DNA of 64,000 nt from Lucifuga dentata (lineage: Eukaryota; Chordata; Actinopteri; Ophidiiformes; Bythitidae). The translations under genes and the position numbers were made by a program. The notes under the pieces were generated by a model. The model made no database searches. It worked only from the letters and a program-made list of their open reading frames with translations, and was not told where the DNA came from. Positions 11,098 through 23,300 of this stretch are shown one piece after another. Within the stretch, counting starts at the first letter, position 1, and each line of letters starts with the position of its first letter. The DNA lies in contig VXCM01001433.1 in the NCBI GenBank assembly GCA_014773175.1, positions 83,241-147,240 of the forward strand, given 5' to 3'.

Positions 11098-14000
11098 TTA
11101 AGTAGTTAGACTTCATGGACTTTGTATGAAAATGCAAAGAAATGTCTTCTATTAATAAAAAAAAAAATTAAAAAGTAGTTTGACTCTAAATTCAGTATCC
11201 TTTTAAAGGTATGAATGTTGATGTGTGTGCATGTGTGTGTAGGTGCATGTTATTAATAGAGTTTCCTGAAGGTCAGAATAAACTTTCCCAGAGACGCCAA
11301 TTAATTCATTGTCAGGGAACCTGTTCCCAGTCAGCCTCTTGAGCTATTAAAAAATACTTCATATTTCTCACTGCCAAATTGCGTCTAATTTGTTGTTGAT
11401 CTGCACTGAGATAGATGTGTTGAGAGGCATTGATGGAAGAAACAGACAAATGCTCCATATGTTTCTGTGACCCTGGTAGCCTCCATACTGCACTCCGCCT
11501 TAATAAACACAGGCAGACGACTATTTTTCTATCTTTGCCGCTGTTAGAACTCTGGGAATTAATTGGAGAGCTAGTATGAGTCTTTACAAGGAGATTTACA
11601 TTGTTGTACCTATACAATAGGTAGGTAATAAGATGAACAGTATAATAGTAGAGGAAGAAAATAGACTTCTTCACCTTCAAACTAAATTTAATATAAACAA
11701 AACTGAAAACATAATGTGACATTCTTTAAAAAAAAAAAAAAAAAAAAGCCATTCTAAGGGTTATAAACCACTTTCTGACAAATTACCACAAGTTCTTCTA
11801 AAACATTGTACACCCACAAGAATCAATAGTTAGCCACTAACTGCATATTGTGGATTGATTTTGACAAGCTCATTTCAATGTGCACTTTTAATCATGCAGA
11901 TAGAAACTTAAAACAGTACAGAAGAACAGCAGTTTGGCTTACAGTAGAGAATCAGAAGGGTGTCAGAGGTCTACATGAGAAAAAATAAAAAAAACAGTTT
12001 GTATGACCACAACTAAGATGTCCATGTAGTAATGGAAGTAGGAAATGCTTTGTGGACTTTAAAGAGTTGAAGTTAATTGTTTTCAGGTTCAAGTCCTTAT
12101 ACGTTCTTTCTAAGAGCAACGTATGACAACAACAGCAGTGTTTTGGTGCTATAATGTGGGAAAATTAGCTTTGGAGTGAAAATGATCATGTCTTCCAAAT
12201 TGAATTAAATTACCATGACTTGTGGTGAATAAATCAAAAACCCTATTTGTGATTCATCTTTGCCCCCAAAGCTGAGTTACATTTTAATGGTGCAATGTTT
12301 TATGGTGATGATGGCACTAATTTTGCTGCATGTTGGTTTGGTTTCATATTCTTTATTGTGATTGGCTCATCTGGTGAAAGCAGATGCTGAGTGTGGTAGA
12401 ATAAATTGCATTCTGTGAGAGAAATGTGTGCATGGTCATTTCATGTTTACTTTCACTGTCATATTTTTCATTGTCATCCTTTGCTGCCTTCATATTATAG
12501 TGTCAGTTTACTACATTACATTTGAGATGAAGCGGTAAATGTACAGTAAAAGCCAAATAAGCATCTGTATAAGCTTTCTTTAAGGTAATCACAGCTGTTT
12601 CAAGAGAAAGCAGACTTTTCTTCTTTCCCTTGAGATACAACATGTTTGGTAAAATCAATGTAGCTGTTTCTTTGCTCTCTCTTCATGGCTGCAGTCAGGG
12701 CTGTATTGTTCAACAACTGTGTGTACAATACACAACAACTGTGTATTGTACATACAATTTAAAAAGCATCCTCCACTGTAGGCCACCACAATAATAAATG
12801 GTAAAATAAATGTCACTGAGGGAGAAAATATAAATATTATATATTATGCGGTACACAGTATATTGTCTGTTATACTGCTTACATACACATTCAGCAGACA
12901 CAGAGCGAATTAACAAACTCATTGGAGTCACATTTCTGTCTACTTGATGCAAATACGTTCAATATTCCTTCTTTTTAGCTCTGCTTTGCAGTGTGTGACA
13001 TCTCTTAGAGTGTGTTTCCATTTCTTCAGCAGCACCTGCTTTCACTGAAATGAACAAGTCCCTGATCCTGACTGAGGTCAATTCTAAGTAATCCATCTGC
13101 TGCAGCACCAATTCTGTTTCTAAATGAATTTCAAATCGTGCTTATTTGGAATTAATAGAAATTACATGGATGAATTCTATAGCCTGTGTCATACATTGAA
13201 TCCGAGAAAATGATTGATACGAAGCTGCATGTGTGTTGAATTGAACAGTGCTCTCATTTATTCTGACCTAATGATATGATACTTTTCACAAAGCATCATA
13301 TAAGCAGACTGTTTGCAACATTAAAACAGCAGGCTGAAGTGGGATTTATGAAGAGGAGTAAACAGTCTCATAGTTTGGCAGTGATTTTGCTTTTGTTAAC
13401 ACCATAAACTTATAGCTTGGAGTTGTCAGTGGCCTTGTTTGACCTGAATTAAAACCCAGTGCTACAGAGCAATGGAGTTTAGCTTGCAAATAGTTCAAAA
13501 ACTGTGTTAATTAAAGTTTGATGAAAAAAATTAAAGGAAGTATTCATAGTGTTAGTTGGTTTGACCTTTTTGATTTTGCTTGTGACCATGTTTCACCTTA
13601 TTTCTCATCACCCATCATTTCATTGTTGTTTTTAGAGTTTGTTGCTTTTAACCATTTTGTCATGAGTGTTTTTCATCACCCATTTATTTCAGTTTTGTAT
13701 CACATTTTATCATCACCCCATTGATCAGTTATGTTTGAGTGACCTGCGTACTTGTATTTGGTGAGATTTGATCCTATGATGTTTCGTCTGAAGGTGGTGT
13801 GCTGAACCACTTGACTATATTCAGCACTGATGAGGACGTGCGCCTGGAAAGAATAAGAGAAAACTGAAGGACATACCTGCAGAAAATTCTTCTAAAAAAC
13901 TGTCACACCTCAGAGGTACAATAGTTAGTTATTGGTCAAGGGTCAAAGTTCAACAAAGTTCAACTTAACTCAATACCTTTATGCAAATTTACTTGCAATG

Positions 14001-14140
14001 TCAATTGCCTGTTTTTATGGAAATGCAAACAAATTTGCTGTCATAAGTGGAAGAGTAACTGCACTTTTTAATCTTCCTAATAAGCAAATAAATCTATTTG
14101 TCTTGAAGATTGAGTCTGTAAGAGATGGAACATATTGTCA
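11098..14140. other. Non-coding stretch
   Basis: No gene is supportable. It includes a poly-A run at 11728-11747 and a 12-bp-arm hairpin at 12722-12752. The 136-codon minus-strand frame at 11312-11722 shows no domain and is likely chance. The stretch at 13,760-13,830 has a faint tRNA-like look (TTTGATCC), too weak to call. Confidence 0.5.
12722..12752. repeat. 12-bp perfect inverted repeat (hairpin)
   Basis: TGTACAATACAC (12722-12733) and GTGTATTGTACA (12741-12752) are exact reverse complements separated by 7 nt. Confidence 0.9.
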
Positions 14141-14213
14141 ACCTGAAATAGCTCAAATAGAAAAGAACAGGGCTTATCATGCCCAGATTGTGAGTTTGAA
14201 TCCCACTTCAAGT
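14141..14213 (+). repeat. tRNA-like SINE fragment or tRNA pseudogene
   Basis: An A-box-like TAGCTCAAATAG (14149-14160) is followed about 32 nt later by a B-box-like GAGTTTGAATCC (14192-14203), the arrangement of an internal RNA polymerase III promoter. The intervening sequence does not give a convincing acceptor or anticodon stem, so this is not a functional tRNA. The phrase AGATTGTGAGTTTGA is close to AGATTGTGAGTTCGA in the minus-strand element at 48.05 kb, suggesting a shared SINE family. Confidence 0.4.
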
Positions 14214-15420
14214 TGTTTTTGTTTTAAACACAAATATTGTCACAGTTCCATTTAAGTGAGCTGAATGTGATTCATACTTTCCCCTCAAATTTTCATATTA
14301 TTTAAGGAAGTAAAGTAAGGAGGACACACCCAGCATAACATAATCAAATAAAATAAAAATAATTTTAATTTCAAATAAAAATAAATATTTTAATTGAGCC
14401 TTTAATGCAATTGTAGCATTAGCTTACCAAAACTCCATTTTGTTCTTTAATAGTAATTTTTATTGTCTGAATGAATAGCTTTGCTAATGTGAGAGCTCCA
14501 TGTTTGTTTATTGCACTCCACATTATCCCCATGTGCACTCCCCTGGGTGGTGCATCACATAGCTTGAGAACCACTTATGTAAACAGCTTTTGATTCACTC
14601 ATACAAAATCTGTCATACTATTCTTACTTTGTTCCAGCTGCAAAGCCTTAATTTCAGTGTTTGTTTCAAACACTCTTCTTTCCTTCCTCCATTCACTTAT
14701 GCCTTATTATCCCCTGTTGTTTGCCCTCTGCCTGTCCCCCACTCCTCTCAAATCCTCAATCTATATGTCTCACACCCGCTGGATGACCCCTACCCCTCCG
14801 CTATGTGGTCACACTTGGCATCTACTCAGTGTCTCTTCACCTCCGCTGGATAAAAGCAAAAGGAAGACAGGATGCATTATACATGAATTACAGGCTGGCA
14901 GACAGCACAGCACATGGCAGCCATCTCGATGTGATGAGCCTAGGGAGACTTCCGCTAATTCTACGAAAGCATGCATAGTGAAGACGGCATAGAGATGAGA
15001 GATGAGATGCTACTGAAGAGCTGCAGGCCAAAATATGGGGGAAATTAGTGGTAAGGGTAAACAGAGAGGAGGCATGTTTGTTCAAATATTCACTAAAAGG
15101 GCAAATGAGGATGAGTGCATGCTTTTGTGCACGTGCATTTTTATCCATTAGGTAGGTAAGCTCTTCCTTTAATGTTCTTATATTCATATGCCTGTATTTG
15201 ATTGAAGTTGTATCTGTACTTATTTTTCTGTATATGTGGGTGTTATTCTCTCATATTTGCATGTAAGTGTATGGGTGCATGTCCATGTGTGTATGTACAG
15301 AGGATGATAAGCAATTGGATGTGAGGGTCCAAGCAAAGCCTGCATAATGAGAGTGTAAAGTGGCCAAGCGAGGTTCTGGTCACGTCTCTGTCTGTCAGCA
15401 ACATTGGCAGGGTGCGCGCA
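14214..15420. other. Non-coding stretch
   Basis: No gene is supportable. Frames at 14590-14992 (+) and 14888-15187 (-) overlap on opposite strands and carry no recognisable motif. Confidence 0.5.
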
Positions 15421-15427
15421 GCACACG

Positions 15428-15498
<71 letters not shown>
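15421..15498. repeat. (CG)n-(CA)n alternating purine-pyrimidine tract
   Basis: The tract begins GCACACGCGCGCGCGC and continues as an uninterrupted CA array, so purine and pyrimidine alternate for about 78 bp. A CG core next to a long CA run is a classic Z-DNA-prone composition. Confidence 0.95.
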
Positions 15499-15500
<2 letters not shown>

Positions 15501-15568
15501 CTCTTAAACAAGATGCATACACACATCACCATCTACACAGAGAAGTCACACAACAAATACAAACATAA

Positions 15569-15593
15569 ACACACACACACACACACACACACA
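15569..15593. repeat. (AC)n microsatellite
   Basis: About 12 AC units, some 70 bp downstream of the larger CG/CA tract. Confidence 0.93.
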
Positions 15594-18500
15594 GTTAACA
15601 GCAAATAAATCAAGCACCAAGGCCCTCAAAGTCATGAGCTAAATAATAGCTCTAAGTCTGTTTTGGACCCCAGAGCTCATTTCTTCACTAAAACAGGATC
15701 AAGTGGCATTAAAGCCAAGATTGCTGTGTTTGTCACACTACTGACAGTGTGTGGACAGAAATCTGCCATTCTAAACCCACAGCCAGGAGGATATGGCTGT
15801 TAACCAGGAGTCACAATGTTAAATGTATTGGCAGGGCCTCATCCCTCAGTGGAGAATCAGGAGAATCTTGTTCACACATGCACTAGCTGAACATGTAACG
15901 TCACATGCATACGTGCCCCTACACACATGCACAAACATGCTAGCTCCCATTCCATCTTCTGTCACTGATGGAGCGCTTGTCTGAATCATGATGCTATTGA
16001 TCTGAAGGGCTCTGTGATAGCTGTCCCATGCCCACAGTCACAGTGTCTCCACATTGCCTCCTCTCAGTAAAACTAACAGCAACTGATTCTCTTTCTCCTA
16101 TCAGAGAGACATTTCATTTACTGGAACAAAGCCACTTGTGCTTTTGTTGTTATATTTACTGGAGATGGTGACAGGAATAAATCCGTCTAGGTGATAACCA
16201 TGGCTGGGTTATTGTGATGAAAAGTGAGTGAAGAAGAGCAGGGGTGATTCATATTAGAGTCAATTCTACTGGTTTACCACACATATTCTGTTAATTCTAG
16301 TTTTCAAAAATTTCTCAGTTCAGTTCAGTTCAGCATGCCATCTGTTCGGTGCCAGAGCTATTCTATTAAATGCAAATGTATTCTTTAGAATTCACAAAGA
16401 TTTTAGAAGCTTTGGTTCAATTTACTGTGTATAATTTAATTAACCCTAGCTGTGAGCTGTCTGCAGAAAGATGCAAAACATGGGAAAAGGAACAACACAT
16501 TCCAAGATGCACAAATCTACTGGTTAATATGCTGGTGCACTTAAAGACAAAAGAACCACGGCCTCAAGCTCAGTACCAGTGACTGACCCCGTTTATGATC
16601 AATTATGTGTATGATAAAGAACTATGCTGGAATATATAGAAGGAAAAACATCGTATCTTAACAGAAAGAGAGAGCAACAATTCATCTGTACATAAAAAGA
16701 CTTGTGGCACTGCAGCTCAGCCAAAAGAATCACATTATAAAAGGTACATTTACAGCCCACCAAAGTGCATTAGGCAGTGAGGAGAATTTTCACTGACAGA
16801 CTGAAGGGCAATAAGGGAACTTGGAAAGGATACAATGTACCTCCCCCTCTTTTACTGTGGCGGACATAGACAAAGACAAACTGTGGTGCCAGCTATCAGT
16901 GCACACCCACCAGCGATCTGTTGCTGAAGATCAATGTGAACTACTCCTACTCACTCCGTGTAAAGTCCATAAAGGTGATGGGCTACTGGTGATCATTTCC
17001 CAAATTAATCATGAATAAAAATAAAAGCATAAAGGATCTAGGCTGACATTGTCCTTTGATTTTCTTTGCACGCCAGATGTGAATAATCCAACAAGATTCC
17101 ATAGACTTATTGAATTTCTAAAACCAGCTGTATGAGACATTTGTTTTAATCAAAATATGGGAGGAAAATGGCACTAAATATTTGTTTTGTAATCTTTCTG
17201 TTGTGTTTCTATGTATTTTGACACTGGGGTTGGGAGTCTAATTGATAAAAAAAAAAAAATCACTGTAACTAATCAGCGTCATGCAAAATAAGCACNGGGA
17301 GTCTAATTGATAAAAAAAAAAAAATCACTGTAACTAATCAGCGTCATGCAAAATAAGCACATTGATAATTCAAGCTCATTCATAAAGCTCCGATTACCAA
17401 CACACTGTTGTAAGAGGTGTCACAGGAAAAAGCCAATGAATATCAACATGTTAATGAGCTGTTTCATTTTTTAGAGCAATGCTTTATACTGCCTCCTCTG
17501 GTGTCAAGGCAAAATTGATGTTAAATTGGCAAAGTAAACCTAAATTCTCTGCTTTAGAGCTGCACATTTTAGGACACTGACACTAACATAAGAGCGATAA
17601 CAGATTCACACACCGACACACGGGAGGTGGGTGTGGTGTGTATATGTGTGTCACATGTGAGCGAGAGACACAGAGAGCAGTGGGTCAGGCTTGAGGAAGA
17701 GGCGCAGTGCCACTAGAATGTGTGCAAGATTGGATCAAAGCTCACATTTCAGTACACTGACTGATCAACTGACTGGGTTCATCTATCGAATTTATTAATC
17801 ACTAACACAATAATCATATTTGTGAGGAAAATACAGTTTAAGATTTCACCCAAAAATTCCTAATGCTAAAATTCACCACCAGACTGAAGTCGGTCTTAAT
17901 TTTTGTGTGACAGTTTTATGAATCACTTCATATAACAGAACATATAAATGTACTGTATTAATGTCTCTTTCAAGTCAAAACAAGAAAAGATGCTGGAAAT
18001 AGGCATTTATGAATGAGGGAACAAGGCTGTATGAGGATATTAAATGATGGATGAGAAGAAAGACAGGTGAGATGAAGAGAGTGGGAAATGACAGAAAAGT
18101 GGAAAAGGGAAAAGAGAGGTAGAGTATTGGGGACAAGTGTATAAGAGGAACACGAAGCAGCAGCTGCAGATAGCTCTTCTCAGACAGTGCCACAGCCAGT
18201 CTTGAGAAATATAAGATGCCGTGTGGACTGTCATGCTCAGTCATGACAAGTCCACTGGGGGTTAGCTCCTGCTGGAGATAGATTATTGTACAGTAAATCA
18301 AACAGGCTACATGCAATGAAAGACAATAACTCACTCAGACTTCAGAACACATCATCACTGGAACTAGTCTTTAAATCATTAACATCTCATTTTCTGTGTC
18401 TTAAAAATCCAAATTGAGTTTTTTCTAGTTAAAATTATAGCTTCATTTTATTGGCATAAGATGATCATAGGAATACTTGAAATTGTGTAAACATAGACCA

Positions 18501-18683
18501 AAAAATATCCTTTGCAGCAGTATTTGCTGCTTGCCTTCTTGCAGAATGGTTAGTTTATTTGATACACATAGAAAATTAGATGCTTCCAAATGGTTTGTAA
18601 TGCCAGTTTCAGTACATAAAGACATCTAAACCTAAGTGCATTGACCAAACTGCTCTGTGAGGAATCTGGCAAAGAAACCTGTA
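15594..18683. other. Non-coding stretch
   Basis: No gene is supportable. It contains (CAGTT)n at about 16316-16335 and the assembly duplication at 17232-17360. Frames at 16370-16582 (+), 16821-17018 (+) and 17975-18334 (-) have no domain. An imperfect hairpin lies at about 18223-18255. Confidence 0.5.
17232..17360. repeat. Exact 64-bp direct duplication around an N (assembly artefact)
   Basis: The 64 bases at 17232-17295 are repeated exactly at 17297-17360 with one N at 17296 between them. This is the signature of two contigs sharing an end overlap joined without merging. The true locus most likely has one copy. Confidence 0.93.
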
Positions 18684-18715
18684 TTTTTTTTTTTTTTTCN
18701 TTTTTTTTTTTTTTT
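18684..18715. repeat. Poly-T tract with N at 18700
   Basis: T runs on either side of a C-N junction. The length is unreliable because of the contig join. Confidence 0.9.
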
Positions 18716-18958
18716 GCCTGATTCTCATATTAGCTCTTTGAGGTTTATAACAAAGACAATAAAACACTGAGACTTCAAAAAAAAATACACGAAGGATGAG
18801 TGAAGCTACATTAATAGTGACAAAATGCAGGAAGTTTGTGAAAATGATTTTTTAAGTCCCTATAAACTATTCCAGACAGGTAATTTGGCAGCCCAGCATA
18901 GCAAATTGTACTTGTAAATCAGTTTACTTTAGAGCTGTACACACACTGTGGCAATGTC

Positions 18959-18960
<2 letters not shown>

Positions 18961-19016
<56 letters not shown>
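18961..19016. repeat. (CA)n microsatellite
   Basis: 28 uninterrupted CA units. Confidence 0.97.
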
Positions 19017-19018
<2 letters not shown>

Positions 19019-19101
19019 CCACACAAACACATGCAGACTCATTCCTGAACTGTGCTAGATGTGTAAATACTGCAAATATGCAGCAGGATGCATTTATGTA
19101 T

Positions 19102-19131
19102 CAACTCATGTACATTTATGTACATGAGTTG
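19102..19131. repeat. Perfect 14-bp-arm hairpin with 2-nt spacer
   Basis: CAACTCATGTACAT (19102-19115) and ATGTACATGAGTTG (19118-19131) are exact reverse complements separated by TT. Confidence 0.93.
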
Positions 19132-20034
19132 TACAACACGTGCAATCCAGGCAGAAAAATATATTGATAAAGAACTCAAATAAACAAAAAGTAGATGGAG
19201 ATTCTATTCATTCATTAACTACTTCACATACATAGATGTGAAATGCTGCCCATCTTTGCACACAATCATCCTCAAACAAACCCACATACTGTGGCACACA
19301 TGCACACCGCATCTCATTAATCACTGCCCGTGGTGTCTGTGACAGGTGGGCTTCGGAAAGGTCTATGACAGTAGCTCATCTCTCTTCCTCTCTCTCCTCC
19401 ACAAAAATAAAAAACACACACAGATACACACACATATTCACATGCTCATATCTGTGCCACAGCCTGCAGCACCACTGACATCAGGGTGTGGAACCCACAA
19501 CCTCATCCTTAGTATCTTTGATCTAAGGCCCAGAACATTAGCTTTGCCAGATCCAAACTTGCTGCACTCCCACTCTAAATGGCAAAATAGAGTGATGTGT
19601 ATGCCAATCCACTCATTACTCTGAATCTGTTTAGATATGTTGGACGCAAGATGTGCAGAACATTTTGAGTATTTATTCATTTGTGTGCCTGTAATGTAAT
19701 GAATTCAGCCTTAGCAACCTCAGGATCACTGAAAAGAGTGCTGAAAGAAGGAAAGAAGATACTTGTGGTTGCTATTGCTTTTACGTGAGCTTTAAGTGAT
19801 TTACCTCTACGACATACAGAAAATTAGATGTTAATGAATATGTACTTGAACTTTTTCAAGGCAATGTTCATAGATTAGATTTACCAAAAAGAAAGAAATG
19901 CAGCTGTGATTTGTTTGAATGCCTCATAAGTTAGCATGGCAACCTCAAGCATTGCTCCCTGCACTTACTGAGAAAAAATATAAGGGTTGGACTTTTAATA
20001 TATTCTTTTCATGGTTGCAGCATACCTTGTCCAT

Positions 20035-20096
20035 TGAATGAATGAATGAATGAATGAATTAATTAATGACTGTATAAATTAATGAATGAATGAAAT
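20035..20096. repeat. (GAAT)n / (TAAT)n tetranucleotide array
   Basis: Five to six GAAT units are followed by TTAATTAATGA-type variants and three more GAATs, an imperfect tetranucleotide array. Confidence 0.88.
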
Positions 20097-20858
20097 TTAA
20101 TGTGATGGAAAAGGAGCTATAGTGTGAAAACCACAAAACAAATACACCGCACGTGGAGTCACCAGGCAGCTTGTAAATACTGTTTAACAAGTACAAAAGT
20201 AACCCTGTAAAAAACATGTGGTATGTGGTTTTAATCATGCTTCTGTTAGGCTGATTCCAGGAGGAGCCTTTAGTCCTCTGAAGAATATGTGGAGAACCAC
20301 AGTTTACCATGCAGCATAACAAATAGTGCAGGGCTGAATCACAGTGAGGATGAATTAATATCCCACTGCCCCACACTCTCTTTTCTTTGTTGTCCTCGGA
20401 AGCATCCCAACATTGTTTTGGAAAGTCTTTTCCATAAGTGCAACAAAATGCCTTCATTAGCAATGCATTATGCATAATAATGAGCCTCTTCACTTCTATT
20501 TTTTTGCCACTCAGTGAAGGCACTAAATGCAGCATTGTGTCTTATACAACAAGCACATTATTAAACAGCCTCCAAGCAGGAAATTGTTTAAATTCACCTA
20601 CCTGTGCAGGTGTATTTACACAATACATCTACATTTGTGTGCTATTTGTTGATGTATATACCTTTGTTTAGCTTGATTTAGGACTGTCTCATCCTTTAGT
20701 CATGCAAATTGTAAACAGACCTGGAGTGTTCGGAGCATTGCCAGTACTTCACTATATTTACTATCACTTATTTTTTCATGCTTGACAATTTGGCCATAAT
20801 TAATTAGATAAAATCTTTCTCTCTTCACTTTATCATCTCCATTTCATATCTATTGTTC

Positions 20859-20860
<2 letters not shown>

Positions 20861-20910
<50 letters not shown>
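20861..20910. repeat. (TC)n microsatellite
   Basis: About 24 TC units. Confidence 0.97.
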
Positions 20911-20911
<1 letters not shown>

Positions 20912-22668
20912 CCCTCCTTTCCAGCCTTATCTACATGTATTAAGTTAACATTTTCTCCCTCATTCGACTAAACCATGACTGTCCCCATTTCACATGCCAA
21001 AAGTTAAGCATGTTATCTCTGTTGGTAGGCATTGGTGGTTCTGGTAAAAATCAGTGAGGACTGGTTAGTTGGTTTTACATTTGGCAGTTTGTCTGCCTGA
21101 TGGTCATATTTATTTGGTTAAAAAAAAGCACTTGGTTCTTTAATTATGATAATTCTTTATTCAATTCCAACCCCTAATCTCCTTTACTTATGTTCAGTGT
21201 TTTCCTCTGTTCCATCTATTTTCGTGCATTTTTTCTTTCTTTCTTTCTTTTTAGCTTCATTATATCATCCTCTATTGAGAAACATGAAGTTGGTAGTGCA
21301 GGGACTCAAAATAGGATTTCTAATCAAATTTGGTAAAATATGGGAGGCTGAGCCTGTAAACAGAACTGTACGCACCCTGACAGTGCCATAGCAAACATTT
21401 ACCTCCCTGAAGAAGTGAAGCTTTGCTGGATAATACAGAATATTTCTTTAAACACACCACCTCAGAACACAAACAAACTTCAAACTTCAGCAGGATGCAA
21501 CTGCAACTGCATGTGCTAACACAATCTATGTTGGGTGCTAAGAATACAAATAAACTCAAGCTTAGGCACCTTTGAGGCCCTATAGGGTCAAGCCTAATCA
21601 CACAGGTTATTGAAAAGGAGGACACGAGAGATAAGGGGCATATCACATAGAAAGGGCCAGGGTGTTGGAAATAAAGAGTGGCCATTGAGCCCTGGGCAGA
21701 GGAAGTAATTGGCTTGTGGAATGAAAACAAAATCTGATAAATCATTATACTTTTGAAGGAACAGAAACACAACTGAAGAGGAAATGTAATTTCTTTTTCA
21801 TGAATATCCTGTTGTCTTGATTTGACACATCACTAATCCTCTTTTCAGTTGTACATCTGTACTTGTGTTCTAATTATTTACACCAACCACTCCATCTCTG
21901 TATGAAAAAAAAAGAAAAGAAAAAAACCTGCTTAGTTCTCACATTCCTCTTTGATCCTACAATGGCACAATGGCACAACATATCTGTGAGCTTGAATATG
22001 AGAAGGTAATTGGAAGTTATTACCGAACTTTAATGATAAGACTGATTCTTTATTTTGTGACCTTCACTGTTGCCCAACATTACAATTCTAAGAAGAGGAT
22101 CTTGGAAGTATCTGGGACACAACCAAAGCAGAAAGTTGGGCTAAAGCTCAATTCAAATGTAATGTTTAATAAATGTCCTTGTGTCAAGTCTTTTGATTGA
22201 CTAAGTTTGTTAGAATATAAGGGCCATGTGTTAGCTTGCTCTGTTGTTTCAGAGCACTGCAGCTGCTTCTATTTAAAAGTTTTCCCATTCCTCATTCTCA
22301 CTTTTGCTTGTCTTATAGGCTCCCACCTCCAGCACCTTCTTCTTCTACCAGATAAGTCAAGACACCTGCTGTGGCTGTCTCCATGCCCACCTGCAGAGTG
22401 TTCTGTCAGGACCTGCTCTGCCCGTGGACTGGATGTGACAGTCATTTTTGACATAGCGATTCTGAAATACATTGTGGTGTGGTAGCTTTTCCAGCTGAAT
22501 TGTAAGTCCAGTTGCTGCACACTGACATTAGCCCTTCAAGAAGGAAATTCTCTGATTTTGACTATTTGTTGACCATTCTTACATTAAAGAACATAATTTT
22601 ATCTTTCATTTGTTGGTTTGAAGTCAGGAACAATCTTCTAAATGTTTTATTAATGAAAACGTAAAAAA

Positions 22669-22669
<1 letters not shown>
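20911..22669. other. Non-coding stretch
   Basis: No gene is supportable. A short (TTCT)n run lies at about 21234-21250. The 150-codon minus-strand frame at 21320-21772 has no recognisable domain. Confidence 0.5.

Positions 22670-22705
<36 letters not shown>
22670..22705. repeat. Poly-A tract
   Basis: 36 consecutive A residues immediately upstream of a likely interspersed repeat. Confidence 0.95.
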
Positions 22706-22708
<3 letters not shown>

Positions 22709-22739
22709 TAATACACCTTGAGATATCTAGATCAAAATA

Positions 22740-23300
22740 AGCCAAGAGACAGAAAATCATTCTACTAAAATAATGACAGTCATGACATATCCCAGAATAT
22801 TAGGGCTTTGTACATACATGATATGTGCAGTTTCAAGGTAGACTTATGATCACTGAGCTATGGCCATTTAAATTTACTGCTATAGTGCCACCTATAGGCC
22901 TTCTCATAATTTGACCATGGTTGCAGTTGTGCTGTGTGTACAAGTGCTGTCTGTTTCCGTCAGATAAACTACATCCACAAGAATACAGCAAGTACATGAA
23001 AGATGGATGATGTATCTCAGAAAAAACTTTTGTGCTCTTTGTGAAACCAGCTCAAATTAAAATTGGTGGAAAACTATTTTGTATAAAAGTGCGATAGAAG
23101 AAGGCAAAAGGCAAAGCCAAAACAGTAAGTGCCTTATAAATGACCACATGGTGGCGCTATTAGGTCCAGCGCTACAATTAAAAAACGATTCACTTGTTCC
23201 ATGGTCCACAGCCTAACCTACAACAACAGTTTTTTAGATATCCTGATAACAGAAAAACAGACACACACACAGAACATAATCTCCTTGGAGGAGGCAACAA
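22740..23300 (+). repeat. Teleost interspersed repeat with 'gccacctatagg' and 'ctccttggaggaggca' motifs
   Basis: The segment carries TATAGTGCCACCTATAGG (about 22884-22901), a mirrored TGGTGGCGCTATTAGG (about 23151-23166), and an end reading AACATAATCTCCTTGGAGGA near 23273-23292. I recognise this combination of motifs as typical of an abundant non-coding fish repeat, from memory only. No ORF is present. A related GCGCCACCATCAGGCTGA motif appears near 45,204-45,221. Confidence 0.5.

Larger units (their letters stand above)
19017..20860. other. Non-coding stretch
   Basis: No gene is supportable. It contains a 14-bp-arm hairpin at 19102-19131 and a (GAAT)n-rich run at 20035-20096. The 158-codon minus-strand frame at 20059-20535 starts inside unique sequence, has no domain, and overlaps open frames on the plus strand, so it is treated as chance. 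Confidence 0.5.

Noticed and set aside
11312..11722. 136-codon minus-strand ORF
   Set aside because: No recognisable domain, and its N-terminal part is a translation of AT-rich sequence.
14141..14213. Functional tRNA gene
   Set aside because: A- and B-box-like words are present, but no paired acceptor, D, anticodon and T stems can be drawn with confidence.
15220..15608. Cys-Val or His-Thr repeat ORFs around 15.4 kb
   Set aside because: They are translations of the CG/CA tract, not proteins.
20059..20535. 158-codon minus-strand ORF
   Set aside because: No domain or splice context. It begins in unique sequence and ends in a GAAT tetranucleotide array, and overlapping frames occur on the other strand.
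21320..21772. 150-codon minus-strand ORF
   Set aside because: Low-complexity Ser/Leu/Cys-rich text without a family motif; consistent with chance in AT-rich DNA.
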